A DNA stretch of 64,000 nucleotides from UBA6544 sp038131165 (GTDB lineage: Bacteria > Pseudomonadota > Alphaproteobacteria > UBA8366): assembly GCA_038131165.1 (NCBI GenBank), contig JAYPOZ010000014.1, positions 4,915 to 68,914 of the forward strand, given 5' to 3'. This document shows positions 9,073 through 18,057 of this stretch, one piece after another. How positions within the stretch are numbered: the first letter of the stretch is position 1; every line of letters starts with the position of its first letter. Under the pieces are notes generated by a model that was not told the origin of the DNA, did not search any database, and saw only the letters and a list, made by a program, of their open reading frames with translations. Made by a program: the position numbers and the translations under genes.

Positions 9073-9684
9073 CTAGTAGAGCACCTGTTCGTACTGCCGT
9101 TCGACTTCCTGCTGGGTCTCCGGCGGGCGTTCTTCGCCGACTTGATCGGCGATCATCTGGCCGATGGTCGGCAAGGCCGAGCGCTCGACCTGGGTTTCGG
9201 CTTTCCACAGGCCAGAACGCATGATCGCCTTGGCGCAATGGAGGTAGATTTCCTGCGCCTGCACCACCAGCACGGTGGCCGGCAGCTTGCCCCGCATCTC
9301 GAACGGAGCGAGCAGTTCGGGGTCGTCGCGGATTTCCGCCGTGCCGTTGACGCGCAGCACTTCGTCGACGCCCGGCACGAAGAAAATCGTGCCGACGGCC
9401 GGGTTGGACAGGATGTTCGTGAGCGTGTCGAGTATTTTGTTGCCTGGCGGGTCCTGTTTCGCGAGGGTCGGTTCGTCCTGCTCTTACCCTAATCCGGGGC
9501 CGTCGCGGCGCGGCGACACATCCGCAATGCCGTCCGCGCCGGTGGTCGAGATCACCAGGAACGGCGACAGCTCGATCATGCGCCGGCTGTGTTTTTCGAA
9601 ACTGTGGATGACCTTGACGGCGGCCCGGCCTTTCGGCTGGCGGTAGATAGTGCGCAATTGCTCGATATCCGCGATTCGTCCCAT
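9073..9684 (-). pseudogene. PPOX-type FMN-binding protein interrupted by an in-frame stop
   Basis: The first part (from ATG 9684, preceded by GGAGAGAG) reads MGRIADIEQLRTIYRQPKG...LSPFLVISTTGADGIADVSPRRDGPG and then meets TAA at 9484-9486. The same frame continues past the stop with EQDEPTLAKQDPPGNKILDT and FVPGVDEVLRVNGTAEI to the natural end at 9073. Both halves belong to the pyridoxamine-5'-phosphate-oxidase-like FMN-binding family (DR2398/MSMEG_1061 type), in which the joint normally reads like DAPGFVRVLDERTL; the spacing here is unchanged, so a point change or a pair of compensating small indels is likelier than one frameshift. Without the stop the protein would be 203 residues. It trails the hydantoinase operon. 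Confidence 0.8.
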
Positions 9685-9751
9685 CTGCTCTCTCCGATGC
9701 TCTCAAGAGTATGCCGCCATCTTTTCGCACCGCGGCGCGAAGGTCGAGTTC

Positions 9752-11473
9752 TTATCGGAGTTCCGCCAGCGCGCGCTCGACCATCGTGTCGCCGTAATCG
9801 CGCCGCGCGGTCGCTTCCTTCATGCGCCCGTCCTCCAGATCGTGGGCCAGATCGAGCAATTCCCGATCCTGCGGCTTGCCGAGGCCGCCGCCGCCGGGCG
9901 TCTCCATCCGCACGGTCTCGCCGGCTTCAAGGGTCAGCAAGCGTTGTTTCGGCGTCATCGATTCTTCCCGGTTGGTGCCGTAATTGCGGACGATCCGGCA
10001 ATTGCCGCCCGGCAAACCGCCGGCATAGCCTTCGGCGCAGGTGAGGTAGCTGTCCGCGCGACCGGAGAAGGTCGTGCCGTCGTCCAGGATTCTCACCTCC
10101 CGCGCCACGCCCATGCCGCCGCGATGGCGCCCGGCGCCGCCCGAATCGGTCACCAACGCGTATTCTTCGACCATCAGCGGGTATTCGTGCTCGACCGCTT
10201 CGGCCGGCATGTTCAGCGAGTTGGTGATGTGGCAATGCGCCCCGTCCATGCCGTCCAGCGCATGGCGGGCCCCGTTTCCGCCCGCGAGCGTTTCCAGATA
10301 GACGTACGTGCCGTCGTGCTTCTTCGATTTGCCGGAGAACACCATCGCCCCCAGGACATCGTGGCAGGAGGCCATCGCCTGCTCCGGCGGCAGCAATCCC
10401 GCGAACGCGCCAAATACGGCGCCCGAAAGCTTCTGGCAGGTCGTCGTCCGGGCCCCGACCGCCGCCGGATAATGCGGGTTGACGATGGTGCCCGGAGGAG
10501 CGGTGAACTCGATGGCCTCGAAGAGGCCGCTGTTGGCCGGGAGTTCGGGGTCGAGCAGCGCCTTGATGGCATAGGCGACCGTCGCCATCACGCCGGTCGG
10601 CATGATATTGTAACCGCCCCGGGACTGCGGCCCGGAGCCCGTGAAGTCCAAATGCATCCGGTCACCCTCGACCGTGACGGTTGCCGCCAGCGGCAGTTTT
10701 TCGCCGCCGAAGCCGTCGTCGTCCATCCAGGTCGTAAAACTATGGGTGCCGTCCTTCAGGTCCGCGATGCGGGCGCGCAGGCGACGCGCGGTGTAGATCA
10801 TCAAATCCTCGACCGCGCGGTCGATGGCGGCGCTGCCCATCTTCTCAACCAGCGCGATCACCTGCTCCGCCCCGAGATTGTTGGTGGCGATCTGTACCTT
10901 CAGGTCGAGCAGTCGGTCCTCGGGCTCGCGCGTGTTCTGAATGATCATTTGCATGATGCCGTCTTCGAGCACGCCCTCGCGCACCATCTTCACGGGGGGA
11001 ATGCGAATGCCTTCCTCGAAGATGCTGGCGGCGCTGGGACTGATGGAGCCCGGCACCGCGCCGCCGACATCTGCGTGATGGCCGAGGCAGGCCGCGAAGA
11101 ACTTGATCGTGCCGTCGTAGAAGATCGGCGTGATGATGGAGATGTCGGGCAGGTGCGTGCCGCCGGCGAGATAGGCGTCGTTGCAGACGAAGGCGTCGCC
11201 CGGCTTGATCGTCTCCAGCGGATAGTCCCGGAGAATCGCGTCGACCCCGCCCTTGAGCGAGCCCAGATGGATCGGGATGTGCGCCGCCTGCCCGATGGAG
11301 CGGCCCTTGGCGTCGAACAGGGCCACCGAGCAGTCCCGCCGTTCCTTGATGTTTGGCGAGAACGACGAGCGCACCAATTTGGCGCCCATTTCCTCGATGA
11401 TCGCCAGCACCCGATTGTTGAAGACCTCGATTTCGATGGCGTCGATCGAACGCTCTTCGGGCCGGGTACTCAT
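9752..11473 (-). CDS. hyuB: Hydantoinase B/oxoprolinase family protein (HyuB)
   Basis: A 573-residue HyuB-type subunit. Family blocks seen are VRSSFSPNIKERRDCSVALF near residue 35, ND(A)YLAGGTHLPDISIITP, and the C-terminal GGAGRHRGGMGVAREVRI and ETPGGGGLGKP. Such proteins pair with HyuA subunits in ATP-dependent hydrolysis of hydantoins, oxoproline or in acetone/acetophenone-type carboxylases. The ATG at 11473 overlaps the hyuA stop by ATGA, so subunits are made together; longer in-frame readings into hyuA are rejected. Substrate cannot be read from the sequence. Confidence 0.9.
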   Translation of the reverse strand: MSTRPEERSIDAIEIEVFNNRVLAIIEEMGAKLVRSSFSPNIKERRDCSVALFDAKGRSIGQAAHIPIHLGSLKGGVDAILRDYPLETIKPGDAFVCNDAYLAGGTHLPDISIITPIFYDGTIKFFAACLGHHADVGGAVPGSISPSAASIFEEGIRIPPVKMVREGVLEDGIMQMIIQNTREPEDRLLDLKVQIATNNLGAEQVIALVEKMGSAAIDRAVEDLMIYTARRLRARIADLKDGTHSFTTWMDDDGFGGEKLPLAATVTVEGDRMHLDFTGSGPQSRGGYNIMPTGVMATVAYAIKALLDPELPANSGLFEAIEFTAPPGTIVNPHYPAAVGARTTTCQKLSGAVFGAFAGLLPPEQAMASCHDVLGAMVFSGKSKKHDGTYVYLETLAGGNGARHALDGMDGAHCHITNSLNMPAEAVEHEYPLMVEEYALVTDSGGAGRHRGGMGVAREVRILDDGTTFSGRADSYLTCAEGYAGGLPGGNCRIVRNYGTNREESMTPKQRLLTLEAGETVRMETPGGGGLGKPQDRELLDLAHDLEDGRMKEATARRDYGDTMVERALAELR

Positions 11474-13515
11474 GTGCTCTGCTCCATAATCAGATTGCCG
11501 ATGTCGTCGACCGTTGCATGGTGGTTGGGCGGAACGATCGTGGTCGAGCTCATTTCCTCGACCACCGCCGGGCCGGCGATGCTTGTGCCCGGCGTCAGTT
11601 GCGCGCGGTCGTGGACCGCCGCTTGCTGCCACCCGCCATTGGCGCCGAAGTGGACCTGCCGCCGGTCGATGACGCTTTCCATCCCCGCCTGTCCTTCGGC
11701 GCTCCGCATCGGCGGCTTCGGGGCCACGCCGACCGCTTCCAGTCGGCAGTTCACGATTTCGACGATGCGCTCCTGAATGTCGTAGCTGTATTGCGCCTTG
11801 TGCTCGGCGTGGAACGCGGCGATGAAAGTCGTCAGGGAGACATCGGAAATCGGCCGGTCGAACTCGACCCGGACCTCGAAGCTTTGGCCCTCGTAGCGCG
11901 CTTCGACATAGCGGCGGAAGACGCGAGACGCTGTCGGCACATCATCGGCGGCCAACCACTCTTCGGCTTGCTTCTCCAGCATGGCGAAGGCGTCCGACAC
12001 CTTTTCCCAGCCGGCATCATCGGCGCGGCTGAGCACGGTACGCACGAAGTCGAAGGTGAGGTCGGAGAGGAGGATGCCGCGCGCGCAGAGGGTGCCCGGC
12101 TCTCTCGGCACCAGAATGCGGCCGCAGCCGACCTCGTCATTGACGTCGGTTGCCAGCAAGGGGCCAGCGCCGCCATAAGCGAAGAGCGCGAAATCCGCCG
12201 GATTGTGTCCCTTGGCCGACGCGACGGAGCGGATTGCCCGCGCAATGCCGGATGCCGCCACGCGGATGATACCGATTGCCGCCTCTTCGACGGAGAGTCC
12301 GAGCGGTGCGGCGATCTTGTCGGCGATGGCGCTACGGGCGGCGTCCGCGTCCATGGCCATGCGACCGCCCAGCAGGGCGCCCGGATTGAGGCGGCCGAGT
12401 ACGATGTTGGCGTCGGTGAGCGTTACGTCCTCGCCGCCGCGGCCGTACGCAACGGGTCCGGGATCGGCGCCGGCGCTGTGCGGACCGACCTTGAGCGCTC
12501 CGCCGCCGTCGATCCAGGCGATGCTGCCGCCGCCCGCGCCGATGGCGTTGACGTCGATGGCGGGGGATTTGACGGGATGGCCGGCGACTGTGCGCTCCGA
12601 TGTGAAGAGGGGCCGACCGTCCAGCACGAGCGAGACGTCGGTACTGGTGCCGCCGACGTCGAAGGCGAGGATGTCGGGTTGTCCCGAGGCTTTCGCGACG
12701 GCCGCCGCGCCGACAACGCCGGCGGCGGGGCCGGAGAGACAGGTGCGTACCGGAAACGTGGCTGCCGCGTCGACAGTCAGCAGCCCGCCGTTCGAATGGA
12801 TGATATAGGGGGGGCGGTCGATGCCGGCAGCCGAGATGCGATTTTCGAAACGGCCGATATAGGCCTGCATCCGGGGGCCGACATAGGCATTGACCGCCGT
12901 GGTCGAGCTCCGCTCGTACTCCCGGAATTCGGACAACACCTCGCTGGAAAGGCTGACGAAGGCATCGGGAAGAATGCGCCGGACGATCTCGCCGGCTTGG
13001 CGTTCGTGTGCCGGGAACTGGTAGGAATGCAGGAAGCAAATCGCGACCGCGCCAATCCCGGCGTCGCGCAATTGTATCGCGGCGTCTTCCACCGCTTGCA
13101 GATCGAGCGGAGTGAGGACGGTGCCGTCGACGGCGATCCGTTCCGGTATTTCCAGCCGGTGGGCCCGGCGCGCGAGAGGTTCCGGCCGGGTCACCTCATA
13201 GTCGTAGAGATGCGGGCGGATCTGGCGGGCGATCTCCAGGACGTCGCGGAAGCCCTTTGTGGTCAGCAGACCAATGCTCGGTGCGCGACGCTCCAGAAGC
13301 ATATTGAGAGCCACGGTCGTGCCGTGGCCAAGATAGATGATCTCTCCCGGATCGACGCCGTGTGTCCGGATTAACTCCGCGAGGCCCGTCTCGACGGCCT
13401 CCGACGGATCGCCCGGTGTCGAGGGAGTCTTGTGGTAGTGGAGGCGGCCTTCCCGTTCGTCGAGCAGGGTGAAATCCGTGAAGGTGCCGCCGACGTCAAC
13501 GCCGATCCTGTACAT
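11470..13515 (-). CDS. hyuA: Hydantoinase A/oxoprolinase family protein (HyuA)
   Basis: A 681-residue ATPase-like subunit. The N-terminus RIGVDVGGTFTDFTL is the phosphate-binding motif of the ASKHA fold, LGHGTTVALNMLLER and GPAAGVVGA follow, and FDVGGTSTDVSLV is the second nucleotide motif. Near the end AGPAVVEEMSSTTIVPP marks the family's C-terminal domain. The ATG at 13515 is used; a TTG immediately before it (13518) would add one residue. It starts 21 bases after bdhA and is coupled to hyuB, making the operon order bdhA-hyuA-hyuB. Confidence 0.9.
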   Translation of the reverse strand: MYRIGVDVGGTFTDFTLLDEREGRLHYHKTPSTPGDPSEAVETGLAELIRTHGVDPGEIIYLGHGTTVALNMLLERRAPSIGLLTTKGFRDVLEIARQIRPHLYDYEVTRPEPLARRAHRLEIPERIAVDGTVLTPLDLQAVEDAAIQLRDAGIGAVAICFLHSYQFPAHERQAGEIVRRILPDAFVSLSSEVLSEFREYERSSTTAVNAYVGPRMQAYIGRFENRISAAGIDRPPYIIHSNGGLLTVDAAATFPVRTCLSGPAAGVVGAAAVAKASGQPDILAFDVGGTSTDVSLVLDGRPLFTSERTVAGHPVKSPAIDVNAIGAGGGSIAWIDGGGALKVGPHSAGADPGPVAYGRGGEDVTLTDANIVLGRLNPGALLGGRMAMDADAARSAIADKIAAPLGLSVEEAAIGIIRVAASGIARAIRSVASAKGHNPADFALFAYGGAGPLLATDVNDEVGCGRILVPREPGTLCARGILLSDLTFDFVRTVLSRADDAGWEKVSDAFAMLEKQAEEWLAADDVPTASRVFRRYVEARYEGQSFEVRVEFDRPISDVSLTTFIAAFHAEHKAQYSYDIQERIVEIVNCRLEAVGVAPKPPMRSAEGQAGMESVIDRRQVHFGANGGWQQAAVHDRAQLTPGTSIAGPAVVEEMSSTTIVPPNHHATVDDIGNLIMEQST

Positions 13516-13536
13516 CAAACTCTTTCCGAAATGCGG

Positions 13537-14340
13537 TTAGCGGATGGTCCAACCGCCATCGACGGTGAAGGCGGCCCCACGCATCGCGTCGCCCGCGTCG
13601 CTGCAGAGATAGACCGCCGCGGCGGCGATCTCTTCCACCGTAATGAAACGTTTGAAGGCTTGGTGGTAGGGCATTTTCTGTTCGAGGTATTCGTCGATCA
13701 CGTCTTCCTTCGAATTTCCACGCTCCGCCGCAAAAGCATCGATCCGATGCTCGCTCAAATTGGTCCGGACCGTACCGGGACAGATCGCATTGCAGGTCAC
13801 GCCCGTCATGATCGTCTCCAATGCCACCGCCCGGGTCAGACCCATGATGGCGTGTTTGGAGGCGGTGTATCCGCTGGTGTTCGGCGACGTGATCTGCGCG
13901 TTCACCGAGGCGGTATTGATGATCCGGCCCCAATTGCGCCGTTTCATCTGCGGCAGGACCATTTGGGTGGTGAGCATCGCGGAGGTGACGTTGACCGCAA
14001 ACATGTCGTTCCAGACATCGAGCGGAAATTCCTCGACCGGGGCGCGGTGCTGCATTCCGGCGTTATTGATCAGGATATCGATCTTGCCGAACGTCTTGTC
14101 GGCGGTGTCGATCATCGCCTTGATTTCGTCCGGTTTGCGCATGTCGGCGCCATGATAGAGAGCCTGCACCCCGAAGTCGGCTTCGATCGCGGCGCGCGCG
14201 GCCTCGATTTCGGTGGAATCGCCGAAACCGTTCAGCAGCACATCGCAACCCTCTTTCGCCAGGGCGCGGGCGTAGCCGAGGCCGATGCCGCTTGTAGAAC
14301 CTGTGATGACTGCCGCTTTACCGTCTAGAAATCCGCCCAT
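13537..14340 (-). CDS. bdhA: 3-hydroxybutyrate dehydrogenase (SDR family)
   Basis: A 267-residue classical short-chain dehydrogenase. NAD-binding TGSTSGIGLG lies at residues 14-23, followed by NNAGMQHRAPVEEFP, catalytic YTASKHA and ICPGTVRT. The NGFGD element after the second strand and MQHRAPVEEFP are diagnostic for D-3-hydroxybutyrate dehydrogenases, which convert 3-hydroxybutyrate to acetoacetate. It would take up the monomer made by phaZ at 2.3 kb. First gene of the reverse-strand operon with hyuAB; an ACAGAGG-type site precedes the ATG. Confidence 0.88.
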   Translation of the reverse strand: MGGFLDGKAAVITGSTSGIGLGYARALAKEGCDVLLNGFGDSTEIEAARAAIEADFGVQALYHGADMRKPDEIKAMIDTADKTFGKIDILINNAGMQHRAPVEEFPLDVWNDMFAVNVTSAMLTTQMVLPQMKRRNWGRIINTASVNAQITSPNTSGYTASKHAIMGLTRAVALETIMTGVTCNAICPGTVRTNLSEHRIDAFAAERGNSKEDVIDEYLEQKMPYHQAFKRFITVEEIAAAAVYLCSDAGDAMRGAAFTVDGGWTIR

Positions 14341-14513
14341 GTGCCTCTGTCCATGTTAATTCTTCCAGCGTGAAACAAAGCTATGTCGCAGGGCGCGTGG
14401 GGAAACGGGAACTACGGACCTGCCGGCCTTCGCCGTCGGTCACTTAAAAGAATCCGATACGTTCTGGCGTGCGTCTTGATAGACTGACTACAGCTGCTTT
14501 GAAGGAGAATGCG

Positions 14514-15515
14514 ATGGGCGAGCGCCCGCTGACCGTGCTGACGCACCGGGTTTTTCCGGAGACGCTCGCGATGTTGGCCGATTGGACCGATCTTGTGACC
14601 AATGACAGCGACGGGACTCTTCCGCCCGATGAGCTTCTCCGGCGGTGCCGGAGCGCCGACGCGATGATGGCATTTATGCCGGACTGCGTCGATGCGGCGT
14701 TTCTTTCCGCCTGCCCGAAGCTGAAGGTGATCGCCTGTGCGCTCAAGGGGTACGACAATTTCGATGTCGAGGCCTGCAGCCGGCAGGGCGTTTGGGTGAC
14801 CATCGTTGACGATCTGTTGACCGTGCCGACGGCGGAGCTTGCGATCGGTCTGCTGATCGGTGTGGCGCGGCACGTCATGACGGGCGATCGGGAAATCCGC
14901 GGCGGAAGCTTCACGGGCTGGCGGCCGACGCTCTACGGCATCGGGTTGGCCGGCCGGACGGTCGGGATCGTCGGCATGGGCAAGGTCGGGCAAGCCATCG
15001 CGCAGCGCCTCAAGGGCTTCGATGCCGAACTGATTTACGCGGACGCCCGGCCACTCGACCCGGTAACCCAGGCCGTCCTGGACCTGACGCGGACCGGCTT
15101 CGAGGAACTGATCTGCCGTGCCGATTTCATCATCGTGGCTACGCCGTTGACGGAAGGGACATTACATCTGATCGATGCCAGCGCTCTGCGGATGATGAAA
15201 CCGGGGGCTATTCTGGTAAATCCCGGACGCGGGTCCGTGGTCGACGAGGAAGCGGTCGCGGGCGCGCTCTCCGATGGTCAGCTGGCCGCCTATGCCGCCG
15301 ATGTCTTCGAGTTCGAGGACTGGGCGCGCTCCGACCGCCCGCGCGCCATTCCGGAATCCTTGCTCGCGTTGACCGAGAAGACGCTGTTTACGCCGCATAT
15401 CGGCTCGGCGGTGGTCGAGGTGCGCAAGGCCATCGAAGCGGAAGCCGCGACAAGCATATTGGAGGCGCTGCGGGGAGACCGCCCGACGGGCGCCGTCAAC
15501 GACGTGGCTTCGTGA
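14514..15515 (+). CDS. PtxD-like phosphite (phosphonate) dehydrogenase / D-2-hydroxyacid dehydrogenase
   Basis: A 333-residue D-2-hydroxyacid dehydrogenase-fold protein. It shares long blocks with Pseudomonas stutzeri PtxD: AMMAFMPD, CALKGYDNFDVEAC, DLLTVPTAELAIGL, NPGRGSVVDE, AADVFEFEDWARSDRPR and LFTPHIGSAV. All residues I remember as catalytic or substrate-contacting in PtxD have equivalents: M55, K78, W136, Y141, R239, E268 and H295. At the cofactor site the acidic residue is D (YADAR), fitting NAD. An in-frame upstream start at 14469 is rejected because AAGGAG stands six bases before ATG 14514. No phosphonate/phosphite ABC transporter adjoins it, so the substrate remains to be shown; a generic hydroxyacid dehydrogenase is the alternative. 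Confidence 0.8.
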   Translation: MGERPLTVLTHRVFPETLAMLADWTDLVTNDSDGTLPPDELLRRCRSADAMMAFMPDCVDAAFLSACPKLKVIACALKGYDNFDVEACSRQGVWVTIVDDLLTVPTAELAIGLLIGVARHVMTGDREIRGGSFTGWRPTLYGIGLAGRTVGIVGMGKVGQAIAQRLKGFDAELIYADARPLDPVTQAVLDLTRTGFEELICRADFIIVATPLTEGTLHLIDASALRMMKPGAILVNPGRGSVVDEEAVAGALSDGQLAAYAADVFEFEDWARSDRPRAIPESLLALTEKTLFTPHIGSAVVEVRKAIEAEAATSILEALRGDRPTGAVNDVAS

Positions 15516-15595
15516 TCACGGAGTTTTGCTTGGATTGAGGGACCCTCTCTCCGGCATAAAGCCTCAAGTCGATTCAGGTGTTGGAGGATAGAATC

Positions 15596-16495
15596 ATGCG
15601 AAACGTTTTATTGGGCGCGGTGATCGCGGTGGCCGGTGTCTTTGCGTCACATTCCGCCTCTGCGCAAGATATGAAGGACGTGCAGATAGAGGCTGCCGAT
15701 CTAGGGAACGGCATCCACATGTTGATGGGGCGCGGCGGCAATATCGGCCTGTCGGCGGGCGAAGACGGTGTCTTCATGATCGACGATCAGTTCGCACCCC
15801 TGACGCCGAAAATCCTGGCGGCGGTCGCAAAGATTTCGGAAAAACCGGTTCGTTTCGTGCTGAATACCCATTGGCATTTCGATCATACCGGAGGCAACGA
15901 GAATCTCGGCAAAGCGGGTGTGGCCATCGTCGCGCACGACAATGTCCGAAAACTGATGAGCGCCGACCAATTCCTGCAAGCCTTCGGGCGCAAGGTGCCG
16001 GCTGCGCTGAAAGCGGCCCTTCCGGTTGTCACCTTTTCCGATGGCGTGACGTTCCATCTCAATGGCGAGACGATCCGGGTGTTCCATGCGCCCGCCGCGC
16101 ATACGGGGGGCGATTCGGTCGTGCATTTCGTCGAGGCCGACGTCGTCCATATGGGCGACACTTATTTCAATGGACGTTATCCTTTCATCGATTTCCAGCA
16201 TGGCGGCAGTATCGACGGCATGGTGTCGATTGCCGACAAGGTGCTGGCGATGGCAGGGCCGGAGACCAAGATCATTCCGGGGCACGGGCCCCTCTCGAAC
16301 AAGACAGAGCTGAAGGCGTATCGCGACATGCTGGAGAACATCGGCAAGCGATTGGCGGCCGCCCTGGCGGAAGGCAAGACCTTGGAAGACCTCTATGCGG
16401 CAAGCCCGACCGCGGAGTTCGATGCCGAGTGGGGCAACGGCTTTCTCAAGCCGAAAAAGTTTCTGGAAATCGTTTATACCGGGATGAAGCAATAA
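15596..16495 (+). CDS. Periplasmic MBL-fold metallo-hydrolase
   Basis: A 299-residue protein with a signal peptide (MRNVLLGAVIAVAGVFASHSASA, cut near residue 23). The zinc motif HWHFDHTGGN is present, with further ligands in HTGGDSV, MGDTYF and PGHGPLS, so the di-zinc site looks intact. GGAGG eight bases ahead of ATG 15596 sets the start. The family includes exported metallo-beta-lactamase-fold hydrolases of unknown substrate; it is not close enough to named subclass B1-B3 beta-lactamases to claim resistance. Probably a separate transcription unit. Confidence 0.85.
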   Translation: MRNVLLGAVIAVAGVFASHSASAQDMKDVQIEAADLGNGIHMLMGRGGNIGLSAGEDGVFMIDDQFAPLTPKILAAVAKISEKPVRFVLNTHWHFDHTGGNENLGKAGVAIVAHDNVRKLMSADQFLQAFGRKVPAALKAALPVVTFSDGVTFHLNGETIRVFHAPAAHTGGDSVVHFVEADVVHMGDTYFNGRYPFIDFQHGGSIDGMVSIADKVLAMAGPETKIIPGHGPLSNKTELKAYRDMLENIGKRLAAALAEGKTLEDLYAASPTAEFDAEWGNGFLKPKKFLEIVYTGMKQ

Positions 16496-16514
16496 CGGTT
16501 CGGCGCCGGGCGCA

Positions 16515-17201
16515 TTACCGACGCACCGCAGCGGCCGCGCGGTGGCGCGCGGCCCAGGCTTCGGCCTCTGCGTCGTCCGGCGCCTGGCCGAATTCGCCCT
16601 CGAGATAAATTTCGACCATGCGCCACATGGCGAAAACATGGCCATTTTCGGCGGCGCGCCGCGTCCATCTGAAGGCTTCCGCGTCGGATTTCCGAACGTC
16701 GAGGCCTTGCGTGTAGTAGCGGACCATATCGTACATGGCGACGATGCTGCCGAGTGCGGCGGCGCGTTCGGTGAAGGCGCGGGCCTCCGCGTTGCGTCCG
16801 ATGTGTGTATAGATGAGTGCCGCCGTTTGCAGCGTCGGCACGTGTTTTGGCCGTGATTCCAGCGCCCGCAGGATTGGCGAGAGCGCCTCATCGTACCGGC
16901 GGATAAAGCCGAGGGTTCCGGCGTAAGCGTAGTTCGCGGCCCAGTCGCGAGGCGCCAGTCGCACGATCCTGGCCTGAATGCCGGCGGCTTCGTCGAATTG
17001 GCCGTTGTCGATCAGCGCGCGGGCGAATTGACGAAGAAGCGGCAGGTGGTCGGGTCGCTCGGCGACGGCCTGCCGGCAGGCCGCCAGAGCCTTGTCATCG
17101 GTCCCGGCCGAGCAGCTGTCGCCAGCCTCCGGTCCGGCTTTGACAGGAATGACCCGCAGCATGAGGGTTAAAGCGATGACGATGAAGCAGCGCATTTTCA
17201 T
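16515..17201 (-). CDS. Secreted TPR/Sel1-repeat protein
   Basis: A 228-residue protein with a short signal peptide (MKMRCFIVIALTLMLRVIPVKA). Residues 40-135 form TPR-like helical pairs (LIDNGQFDEAAGIQARIVRL; YDEALSPILRALESRPKH), and the C-terminal part carries Sel1-type repeats (AMYDMVRYYTQGLDVRKSDA; AMWRMVEIYLEGEFGQ). Such proteins are usually periplasmic scaffolds for protein contacts. Function is not known. It converges on the MBL gene with a 19-base gap. Confidence 0.75.
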   Translation of the reverse strand: MKMRCFIVIALTLMLRVIPVKAGPEAGDSCSAGTDDKALAACRQAVAERPDHLPLLRQFARALIDNGQFDEAAGIQARIVRLAPRDWAANYAYAGTLGFIRRYDEALSPILRALESRPKHVPTLQTAALIYTHIGRNAEARAFTERAAALGSIVAMYDMVRYYTQGLDVRKSDAEAFRWTRRAAENGHVFAMWRMVEIYLEGEFGQAPDDAEAEAWAARHRAAAAVRR

Positions 17202-17331
17202 GCCGTTTATCTAAGCATAAGACCATTGTTCCGGATAGCGGTCGGGATAACGAAGATTTCACTTGTTCGCGGCTCATGGCTCCATAGGTTCAAGAATGTG
17301 GATGCAATACTCATTTTTCGAGGAGAGCTCG

Positions 17332-18033
17332 ATGGCCAGTGGTGGGAATGTTTTGATCGTGGGTGTGGGAAGCGGCCTGAGCGCGTCGCTCGCGCGGCTT
17401 TGTCGCAAGGACGGCATGAACGTGGCGCTTGCCGCGCGCAATACCGATAAGCTGAGCGGTCTGGCGGCGGAGACCGATGCGAAAACCTACGCCTGCGACG
17501 CGAGCGACCCGGCTGCGGTCGAGACGCTTTTCAAGGATGTGACGGCGGATATCGGCGAGCCGGATTTGGTCGTCTATAACGCCAGTGCCCGGGTCCGGGG
17601 CGCGGTCGAAGAGATCGACCCCATTGCGGTTCACAAGGCCCTCGACGTCTTGTGCTTCGGCGGATTTCTTGTCGGCCAGCAAGCGGCAAAACAGATGAAG
17701 GCGCGGGGAAGCGGCACGATCCTGTTCACCGGAGCCTCGGCGAGCACCAAGGGATATAAGAACTCTTCCTGTTTCGCGATGGGCAAGTTCGGATTGCGCG
17801 GATTGTGCCAAAGCATGGCCCGCGAATTGGCGCCGCAGAACGTGCACGTCGCGCATTTCGTCATCGATGGTGGCATCAATGCGGGCGCGGGTGATGAGCG
17901 GGCCGCGAAACTGGGACCGGACGGCACGCTCGATCCCGACGCGATCGCCGAAACTTATCTCCACGTGCATCGCCAACACAGGAGCGCCTGGACCTGGGAG
18001 GTCGAACTGCGCCCCTGGGTGGAGAACTTCTAG
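17332..18033 (+). CDS. SDR-family oxidoreductase lacking the catalytic tyrosine
   Basis: A 233-residue Rossmann protein. The nucleotide loop is GVGSGLSASLA, the NAG motif is altered to YNAS, and the catalytic YxxxK becomes F148-A-M-G-K152 (within CFAMGKFGLRGLCQSMAREL). The same SMARELxPxxxHVAHFVIDG region is typical of an SDR subgroup in which phenylalanine replaces tyrosine, so this is a subgroup trait and not damage. AGGAG six bases before ATG 17332 argues against the longer in-frame reading from 17263. Substrate unknown; catalysis may use another residue or be absent. Confidence 0.8.
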   Translation: MASGGNVLIVGVGSGLSASLARLCRKDGMNVALAARNTDKLSGLAAETDAKTYACDASDPAAVETLFKDVTADIGEPDLVVYNASARVRGAVEEIDPIAVHKALDVLCFGGFLVGQQAAKQMKARGSGTILFTGASASTKGYKNSSCFAMGKFGLRGLCQSMARELAPQNVHVAHFVIDGGINAGAGDERAAKLGPDGTLDPDAIAETYLHVHRQHRSAWTWEVELRPWVENF

Positions 18034-18057
18034 CGGAGTCCGGCGACTACGAGGGCT

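Noticed and set aside
9650..13374. Long plus-strand open frames opposite hyuA and hyuB
   Set aside because: They mirror the real genes in GC-rich DNA and show no motif or ribosome site.
15596..16495. Metallo-beta-lactamase resistance enzyme
   Set aside because: The zinc motif and signal peptide are there, but the rest does not resemble named B1-B3 enzymes; only the fold is supported.
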